From Fimbriimonadaceae bacterium (lineage in GTDB: Bacteria > Armatimonadota > Fimbriimonadia > Fimbriimonadales > Fimbriimonadaceae): DNA of 7,507 bases. The stretch covers positions 1-7,507 of the forward strand of contig JALHPH010000075.1 in assembly GCA_022842565.1 (NCBI GenBank), in the 5' to 3' direction. The position numbers and the translations under genes are program-made. Below are positions 1-5,096 of this stretch, piece after piece (position 1 is the stretch's first letter; each line of letters begins with the position of its first letter). The notes below the pieces were generated by a model. It was not told where the DNA came from and searched no databases. It saw only the letters and a list, made by a program, of their open reading frames with translations.

Positions 1-1294
1 TGTCGATGTAGGTGTTCACAAGTGCCGCCGCAAGGTCCTTTGGTTCGGCGTCCACGTGGCTTGGGAGCCGCTGGTTGATCATCCGCACCGCCGCATCGCG
101 CTTACCCTCGTACCAAACTGCCGCAGCCCGACGATAGTATTCGTCGCTGGTGGTGATAGACCGCTGAATCTGCTCGGCCAGGCCAGGATCCTTCACCCTC
201 GCCACGAACCACAGGTGCCGATGACGCTGCGGCTCGATCGCAGCCAGCAACGGCCCAGCTTCCTCCGGAGACTCAACTTCGGTAAAGAGCACCAACAACG
301 CTCGGCGCTTCCAACGAGCCGCTAGTGTGTGGAAAGCCACCCGGTGGTTGCTTTCCACCGGCATCGCCGCAAGATCATGAATGGCACGCAGGATCGAGGC
401 GATTTGCGCCGAGCCGCGCTTCGGCGGGATGTATTGCAACACGCGGTCGGCATAGACCATCAGCCCGACTTGGTCGCCGGCCCGCTCCACGGCGTGCATC
501 AAGAGCAAGGCGGCATCAAGCACGTGGTCTAACTTCGAAACGCCCTCGGCCTCTGCGAGCATTCCGCGCCCGATATCGATGACGATGAAAACAGGTTGGT
601 TCTTCTCAACCTCGTACTCCTTCACCACCAACTCGCCACGCCGAGCGGTGCTTTTCCAGTCGATGAGCCGAAAATCATCATCCGGCTGGTAGCTGCGTAG
701 CGATTCGAATTCGGTGCCGATGCCTCGGTAGCGCGTGCGACGAATACCGATCATCGCCAGCCGTCCGCGCTGATTAAGGAGGTCGAATTCCTGGACTGCT
801 TTCAGATTCGGATAAACCTGGATCTCATCATCTGCGCCCAGCACGTATTCGGTTTCGGTCAGACCGAATGGATCGGTAAGCCGCACCCAGGTGCCCAAAA
901 AGACCTCGGTTCCGCGCGCTTGCGGATACGCCGAATAGTGGAGTCCCGCCGATTGGCCCGCACCCAGGTTGAATCGTCCCTCGCGGCGCCCCGAACGGAA
1001 GGTGTCTGGGCACTCGTCCCGCATACGTCCCCGGACGCGTTTCCTCGAATGATTGGTGAGCGTCACCTCGATTCGGTTTTCTGCCCGAACGCTCAGGACT
1101 GCATCCATTTGCCTTGTGAGCGCAAGGTCCTTGGCCGGGCACACCGCCGCCCGCCCGACAATGACCAACAAGATCAAGATGAAGTTGTAGACCAGCACAA
1201 AGGCTTCCATTCCTGGCACAAACGCCCCCATGACGGTGAGCGCGAGCCCGCCCAGGACTAACCCCAATAGCCTTCTAGTCGGAAAGAACCGCAT
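1..1294 (-). CDS. DUF58 domain protein (von Willebrand A-like fold), 3' end truncated by window edge
   Basis: I translated this gene by hand on the minus strand; the frame stays open from the ATG at 1294 down to base 2, giving 431 residues and no stop. Two hydrophobic segments lie at about residues 8-28 and 31-49, followed by a beta-rich, presumably extracytoplasmic or cytosolic-facing region. The DUF58 hallmark is at about 206-230, where the DDFRLIDWKSTARRGEL segment leads into a conserved KEYEVEK. A vWA-like core follows: the VFIVIDIGRGM strand (235-245), GDQVGLMVYADRV (273-285) and ALLVLFTEVES (332-342). The MIDAS-like motif is degenerate, DxGxG instead of DxSxS, so metal binding is doubtful. 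The fragment ends in AAALVNTYID, which resembles the usual C-terminus, so only a few codons are missing. The family is often encoded with MoxR AAA ATPases and is thought to help assemble or modify envelope complexes, but its biochemical role is unproven. No strong ribosome binding site precedes the start. Confidence 0.93.
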   Translation of the reverse strand, partial: MRFFPTRRLLGLVLGGLALTVMGAFVPGMEAFVLVYNFILILLVIVGRAAVCPAKDLALTRQMDAVLSVRAENRIEVTLTNHSRKRVRGRMRDECPDTFRSGRREGRFNLGAGQSAGLHYSAYPQARGTEVFLGTWVRLTDPFGLTETEYVLGADDEIQVYPNLKAVQEFDLLNQRGRLAMIGIRRTRYRGIGTEFESLRSYQPDDDFRLIDWKSTARRGELVVKEYEVEKNQPVFIVIDIGRGMLAEAEGVSKLDHVLDAALLLMHAVERAGDQVGLMVYADRVLQYIPPKRGSAQIASILRAIHDLAAMPVESNHRVAFHTLAARWKRRALLVLFTEVESPEEAGPLLAAIEPQRHRHLWFVARVKDPGLAEQIQRSITTSDEYYRRAAAVWYEGKRDAAVRMINQRLPSHVDAEPKDLAAALVNTYID

Positions 1295-1308
1295 GACCCA
1301 AGGGTACG

Positions 1309-2067
1309 ATGCTACCCGTGAAGGAGCATGTAGAGGTACTCACTCCCGACGGCGTGATCATCAATTATCGCCTAGCGTCTTTCTCCACTCGGCTCGGTGC
1401 GGCCTTCATTGATCTGGGCATCCTGGTGGTCATCGTCATTGTCATCAGCACGGTCATGAGTTTTTTGTCAGTGATGCAGGTTCCAGATTGGTTAATGGGC
1501 GTTGGATTCACGATTGGATTGCCAATTCTTGTTTTCGGCTATTACATTTTTTCGGAGGGGCTCTGGTCGGGGCGGACTATTGGCAAGCGCATGGTGGGGC
1601 TGCAGACCATCATGGTCGACGGAACCCAGCTCACCTTCCCTGCGGCCACACTTCGCAACTTGTTACGCGTTGCCGACTTTATTCCCGTCGCCTTTCTGGG
1701 AGCGCTCATCACCATGAATGTGACCAGGCACGCGCAGCGCATCGGTGACCTCATCGCCGGCACGTTGGTGGTGCACGAGCCAAAACTCAGCATGAATTTT
1801 TCGCCTGCTCCGCACCGGTTCGGCATCCATCCGCTGGAAGAGTATGTCGGTTCGCTCAAGCGAATGACGCTCCGCGACTATGTGGTGATGAAGCGCCTCG
1901 CCGACCGGTTCCCATCGCTTACCCGAGAAGCCCAGGACCACCAAATCAATGATATATGGGAGCCCTTCGCGGCGCGCAATCACATCAAGCCGGTGCCAGG
2001 AGTGCACCCGATGTTCTTGCTGGAAGCCGTAGTGATGCGCTACGGACGCCAGCAAGATCTGCTCTGA
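1309..2067 (+). CDS. RDD family integral membrane protein with C-terminal helical extension
   Basis: This 252-residue protein opens with the VEVLTPDGVIINYRLASF strand region typical of RDD proteins found near SpoIIM/MoxR/DUF58 genes. The RDD core follows: STRLGAAFIDLGI with R28 and D35, membrane segments at about 30-52 and 62-82, the GRTIGKRMVGLQ loop (88-99), RNLLRVADF with D123, and RHAQRIGDLIAGTLVV (140-155). Residues 160-252 form a soluble, charged, probably helical tail seen in this subgroup. The ATG at 1309 has an AAGGG at 1300-1304, four bases upstream. A GTG at 1318 is an alternative start but lacks a comparable site. RDD proteins have been linked to transport or envelope functions in some bacteria, but no substrate can be inferred here. 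The gene is divergent from the DUF58 gene with only 14 bases between start codons. No clear terminator follows it. Confidence 0.92.
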   Translation: MLPVKEHVEVLTPDGVIINYRLASFSTRLGAAFIDLGILVVIVIVISTVMSFLSVMQVPDWLMGVGFTIGLPILVFGYYIFSEGLWSGRTIGKRMVGLQTIMVDGTQLTFPAATLRNLLRVADFIPVAFLGALITMNVTRHAQRIGDLIAGTLVVHEPKLSMNFSPAPHRFGIHPLEEYVGSLKRMTLRDYVVMKRLADRFPSLTREAQDHQINDIWEPFAARNHIKPVPGVHPMFLLEAVVMRYGRQQDLL

Positions 2068-2302
2068 ACAGCCCGTGGATAACTGTGTGGATTTAAGTCT
2101 GAAAAGCATTGAAGAACTTCCGAGCTGCCAAAGGGCGTTGAAAACCCCGGCCGCATCGACCGGTTTTCCACGCGGTTTGGTCTGGGGTTGCTTGGGTTCA
2201 AATCTGGTTCAACGGGTAGGGGTTATTCTAGTTACCCACACCAATACAACGACTACGGTATTTAAACCTATCATCCTCTTCTTTATAAGAGCGTGTGGAA
2301 AG
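2068..2302. promoter_or_regulatory. Non-coding region with DnaA-box-like cluster upstream of recF (candidate oriC or DnaA-responsive promoter)
   Basis: About 225 non-coding bases separate the RDD gene from recF. Compared with the DnaA box TTATCCACA, five 9-mers match at 7 or 8 of 9 positions: CGTGGATAA at 2074-2082 (8/9, minus), TGTGGATTT at 2086-2094 (7/9, minus), TTTTCCACG at 2164-2172 (7/9, plus), TTACCCACA at 2232-2240 (8/9, plus) and TGTGGAAAG at 2294-2302 (7/9, minus, overlapping the recF start). The first two lie in tandem, 12 bases apart start to start. The 50 bases at 2241-2290 are about 66% A+T by hand count and include TATTTAAA at 2259-2266 and TTTATAAG at 2282-2289, which could be an unwinding element or promoter -10 material. 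I could not assign a convincing -35/-10 pair. The match density is direct; an origin function is inference, and dnaA and dnaN are not in the window. Confidence 0.4.
2136..2172. repeat. Imperfect inverted repeat, 11-bp arms (10/11 paired), 15-nt loop
   Basis: The left arm CGTTGAAAACC (2136-2146) pairs with the right arm GGTTTTCCACG (2162-2172), with one mismatch. The right arm contains a 7/9 DnaA-box-like sequence, and the left arm is a weaker (6/9) copy in the opposite orientation. No T-run follows the right arm, so a Rho-independent terminator for the upstream RDD gene is unlikely. It may be an inverted pair of protein-binding half-sites or a chance hairpin. Confidence 0.45.
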
Positions 2303-3384
2303 TGATTCGCTCGCTTCACCTGACCGACTTCCGGAATTACCCTTCGCTCAGTCTGGAATTCTCCCCGGGGCTGAGTGTGGTGGCCGGCCCTAATGCCCAG
2401 GGCAAGACCAATCTTCTGGAGGCCATTTACCTGATCGCATCAGGAAGAGTACTCCGAGGGATGAGGGAGGTGGAAGCCATTCGGTTGGGCGAGGACCACG
2501 CGGCCGTGGAAGCCGAGTTGATGCCGAGCGGGACCCACATCCGAATCCTGCTGAAACACGGCGCTCGAAAACGCGTGATGCTGAACTCGGTTCAGTTGCC
2601 GCGAGCCTCCGATGTGCTCGGTCGCTTGCCCACGGTGCTGTTTTCGAATGAAGACCTTGCGATTGTTCGAGAGGATGCCTCGGTCCGGCGCAAATTTTTG
2701 GACGAAGAGCTCGCGCAGTTGTCGCCGAGGTATCTGAACGCACTGGCGGGCTACAAGCGCTCCCTAGAGCAACGCAACGCCCTGCTGAGGCACAACCAGG
2801 AGCACGAAGTGGACCGCGAAAGCTTCCTCATCTGGGAGCAGCAGCTCAGCGACTTTGGCTCGGTGCTTCGGCTGCTGCGAAGGGACTTCATGCAGAGCCT
2901 GGGCGAGAAGGCCTCGCAAAACCACGAGCAGTTTTCTTCGGGAGAGCGTCTAGAGATCGACTTCATCCCAAAAGAGGATGCCTTCGAGAGTGAATCGCTC
3001 ATGCAAGCCTACCAAAAGCGGTTTGCACTGGATACCCTGCGCGGTACGACTTCGGTTGGGCCGCACCGCGACGATTTCTCGGTCGTGATCAACGGCGTGG
3101 ACGCTCGCCAATTCGGCTCGCAGGGGCAGCAGCGAACGGCGGCGGTTGCTCTGAAGCTGGCCGTTGCCCATCTGATCCAGGATAGCTTGGAGAAGCCCGT
3201 CATCCTGCTCGACGATGTACTGAGCGAGCTCGACCAGCAACGGCGGACCCAATTGCTCCTCTGGGCTCGCGAAAGCTCCTCGCAGACTATCTTAACGTGC
3301 AACGAAATCGACCAAGTCGGGCCGGAACTGGCGGCGGAAGCGACCGTCTATCGAGTGCAAGCGGGTACGGTGGAAAGGCTTTGA
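2293..3384 (+). CDS. recF: DNA replication and repair protein RecF
   Basis: RecF is an SMC/ABC-type ATPase that binds gapped duplex DNA and, with RecO and RecR, helps load RecA. The 363 residues match the usual family length of roughly 360-380. The N-terminal LHLTDFRNYPSL (8-19) is the typical RecF opening. The Walker A motif is GPNAQGKTN (32-40), followed by LLEAIYLIASGR. The TSVGPHRDDF segment (253-262) is characteristic. The ABC signature is FGSQGQQRT (274-282) and the Walker B region is VILLDDVLSELD (303-314). The start is uncertain because there is no ATG: GTG at 2293 is the outermost choice, and GTG at 2302 would give MIRSLHLTDF and sits better behind the weak AAGAG at 2287-2291. It is the first gene of an apparent recF-DUF721-comEC operon and lies directly downstream of the DnaA-box-like cluster. 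All expected ATPase motifs are intact. Confidence 0.97.
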   Translation: MWKVIRSLHLTDFRNYPSLSLEFSPGLSVVAGPNAQGKTNLLEAIYLIASGRVLRGMREVEAIRLGEDHAAVEAELMPSGTHIRILLKHGARKRVMLNSVQLPRASDVLGRLPTVLFSNEDLAIVREDASVRRKFLDEELAQLSPRYLNALAGYKRSLEQRNALLRHNQEHEVDRESFLIWEQQLSDFGSVLRLLRRDFMQSLGEKASQNHEQFSSGERLEIDFIPKEDAFESESLMQAYQKRFALDTLRGTTSVGPHRDDFSVVINGVDARQFGSQGQQRTAAVALKLAVAHLIQDSLEKPVILLDDVLSELDQQRRTQLLLWARESSSQTILTCNEIDQVGPELAAEATVYRVQAGTVERL

Positions 3385-3677
3385 AACAGATTCGCGAAAT
3401 GCTGGAAGGGGTGTTGCCGAAGCGGGACATTATGGTCACCGCAGAGGCGCAAACGGTGCTTCGCGAATGGCCCGCCATCGTCGGGGAGTTCTTGGCCAAT
3501 CGTGCCCAGCCCGACCGTTTTGTGAAGGGCGTTGTTTATGTTTCGGCAGAGGATAGTACATGGGCGCAGGAAGTGCACTTACACAAAGAGGAAATCCTCG
3601 ACCGGCTAAACGAGCGAGCGGGACGCAAGCTTTTTCTGGATATTCGCATTACGGGGACGCGGCGCGATCGCGAGTGA
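3381..3677 (+). CDS. DUF721 (DciA-like) family protein
   Basis: This small protein of 98 residues has the DUF721 layout: an N-terminal helix (KQIREMLEGVLPKR), VLREWPAIVGEFLANRAQP around W30, then a strand region VKGVVYVSAEDSTWAQEV with the conserved W61-A-Q, and finally KEEILDRLNERAGRKLFLDIRI. I chose the TTG at 3381 because it gives the usual family N-terminus and overlaps the recF stop as TTGA (3381-3384), with a purine-rich GGAAAGG at 3372-3378. The in-frame GTG at 3297 would add a stretch inside recF that does not look like the family, and the ATG at 3399 would cut the first helix. The family includes DciA, a loader or partner of the replicative helicase in many bacteria lacking DnaC or DnaI. 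Whether this member does that is inference. Many DUF721 genes lie beside recF and gyrB, as here beside recF. Confidence 0.85.
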   Translation: MKQIREMLEGVLPKRDIMVTAEAQTVLREWPAIVGEFLANRAQPDRFVKGVVYVSAEDSTWAQEVHLHKEEILDRLNERAGRKLFLDIRITGTRRDRE

Positions 3678-3685
3678 GTTGAACA

Positions 3686-5095
3686 GTGAAGGCGGTGCTG
3701 GGCGAGTGGCAAGGTCGAACGCTGGTCGGGCTTGCATTCTCGCTGGCTCTTGGGTTAGCCGCCCGCCAAGAACCGTGGCTTTGGTTGCTGTTTCCTCTCG
3801 TTCTATTGCTATTGGGTCGGCCAGTTAGATGGCTGTTAGGTGGGGTCTTTTTATTGATTGGCGTTTCGCTAGCGCCTTCGCTGCCGACAAGATTTGTACA
3901 AGAATTTAGCGGTATAGCTGATCAATTCATAGTCATTTCGGCGCCAAGACCCTCCTATTCCGGTGAGCGCTGCATTGTTTCGGACGGCCAACGTAGGCTG
4001 GTCTTGCAGTACTCCACCCGGTTCAACATTGCCTATGGTGACACCGTGTTTGTGCGGGGTTCACTCGGGCCATTGAGTAAGTCTGGGTTCGAATATTGGA
4101 AATATCAGGGCGTCAGTGGGCAGCTTCGGGCGTCGGAGATCCGGGTCATGCGGCCCGGTCCAATGGTCGGCAGTTGGGGGCAATCCCTGCGGCGAAATTT
4201 TGTCAGCTTCACGCATCGACACCTGAGCGGTGACCGCGCGGCCATCGTCAAGGCACTCTGCTTTAACCACGATACCGAGCTTTCCCAGGAGTTGAAGGAC
4301 GACCTTAGGCGGTCCGGGACCATCCATGTCATCTCGACTTCGGGCCTGCACGTGATGATCGTCGCGGCGGTTCTCACGCTGATTTTGCGCGTCCTCCCCA
4401 TCCCCAGATGGATGCAGATCGGGGTATTGGTGCTCATTCTGTGCGTCTATGCGGCTGCGGCCGGGATCCGCCCACCGATGGTCCGTTCGGTCGCCATGGT
4501 GTTGCCCATGGTGGTGGCATACCTGTTTCGGCGTGAGTCGGACGGGCTGAGCGTCGTGGCATTTTCTGCCATCCTGACCATGCTCTGGATGCCTTATGCC
4601 GTATGGGATATTGGTTTCCAACTTTCGTTTACGAGCGTGCTGGGGCTTGTTCTTTTTGGCCCCCGACAATGGCAAAGTAGCGGTTCAGTGATGGGCTATA
4701 TTGGCCTGAGAGTGCGCGATTTGGCTTGGGCCAGCGCGGTGGCCACCGTCGCTACGGCACCGCTTCTGGCCTATCATTTTGGGCGATTTAGCATCATGGG
4801 AATCGTAGGCAATCTGGCGGTCGCACCCGTGGTGGGTGTCATCACGGTCGGCAGCCTGGGAGCCTGGGCCATCGAGGGTCTGCTCCCTGGCCCAGCGGGG
4901 CTCATTATGCGGGCCATGGACGCTCTGGCGGCTTACCTGCAAGTGGCCGTGAAGCTGTGCGGCGACGTGCCCTTTGCCGAAGTGAGCACCGTTAGCTTTC
5001 CACCCGCCTGGATTTGGGTCATTTACATGCTTGGATTTAGTTTGTGGCGCAGCGAAAAGCGGCCCGCCGATGCGGAGCCGCTCCCCACTCTTTAG
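3686..5095 (+). CDS. comEC: ComEC/Rec2 competence channel protein without C-terminal metallo-beta-lactamase domain
   Basis: ComEC forms the inner-membrane channel that passes single-stranded DNA into the cytoplasm during transformation. In this 469-residue protein, hydrophobic segments at about 11-26, 31-43 and 49-62 precede a soluble OB-like (DUF4131-type) region at about 78-155. The competence domain then shows LRRSGTIHVISTSGLHVMIV (208-227), AAAAGIRPPMVRSVAMV (256-272) and WDIGFQLSFTSVLGLVLF (307-324), all diagnostic, with further membrane segments to about 455. The chain ends at LPTL soon after the last membrane segment, so the MBL-like domain found at the C-terminus of many ComEC proteins is absent, and no MBL gene follows. 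The GTG start at 3686 lies 8 bases after the DUF721 stop, consistent with one operon. No strong ribosome binding site is visible, and a GTG at 3695 is a possible alternative. Confidence 0.95.
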   Translation: MKAVLGEWQGRTLVGLAFSLALGLAARQEPWLWLLFPLVLLLLGRPVRWLLGGVFLLIGVSLAPSLPTRFVQEFSGIADQFIVISAPRPSYSGERCIVSDGQRRLVLQYSTRFNIAYGDTVFVRGSLGPLSKSGFEYWKYQGVSGQLRASEIRVMRPGPMVGSWGQSLRRNFVSFTHRHLSGDRAAIVKALCFNHDTELSQELKDDLRRSGTIHVISTSGLHVMIVAAVLTLILRVLPIPRWMQIGVLVLILCVYAAAAGIRPPMVRSVAMVLPMVVAYLFRRESDGLSVVAFSAILTMLWMPYAVWDIGFQLSFTSVLGLVLFGPRQWQSSGSVMGYIGLRVRDLAWASAVATVATAPLLAYHFGRFSIMGIVGNLAVAPVVGVITVGSLGAWAIEGLLPGPAGLIMRAMDALAAYLQVAVKLCGDVPFAEVSTVSFPPAWIWVIYMLGFSLWRSEKRPADAEPLPTL

Positions 5096-5096
5096 C

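Noticed and set aside
1663..2109. Minus-strand open frame of 148 codons opposite the RDD gene
   Set aside because: It is a shadow of the RDD gene, without family features, and its upstream end runs into the DnaA-box-like region.
2282..2289. TTTATAAG as a -10 promoter element for recF
   Set aside because: There is no acceptable -35 at the right spacing and it lies only a few bases before the start codon, so I treat it as part of the AT-rich tract.
2075..2305. Plus-strand 76-codon open frame filling the region before recF
   Set aside because: Its GTG start is part of a DnaA-box-like 9-mer, it has no ribosome binding site, its composition is unlike a protein, and it overlaps the recF start.
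4061..4675. Minus-strand 204-codon open frame opposite comEC
   Set aside because: It is antisense to the diagnostic competence-domain motifs and its translation is rich in H, R, D and Q, as expected for a shadow frame.
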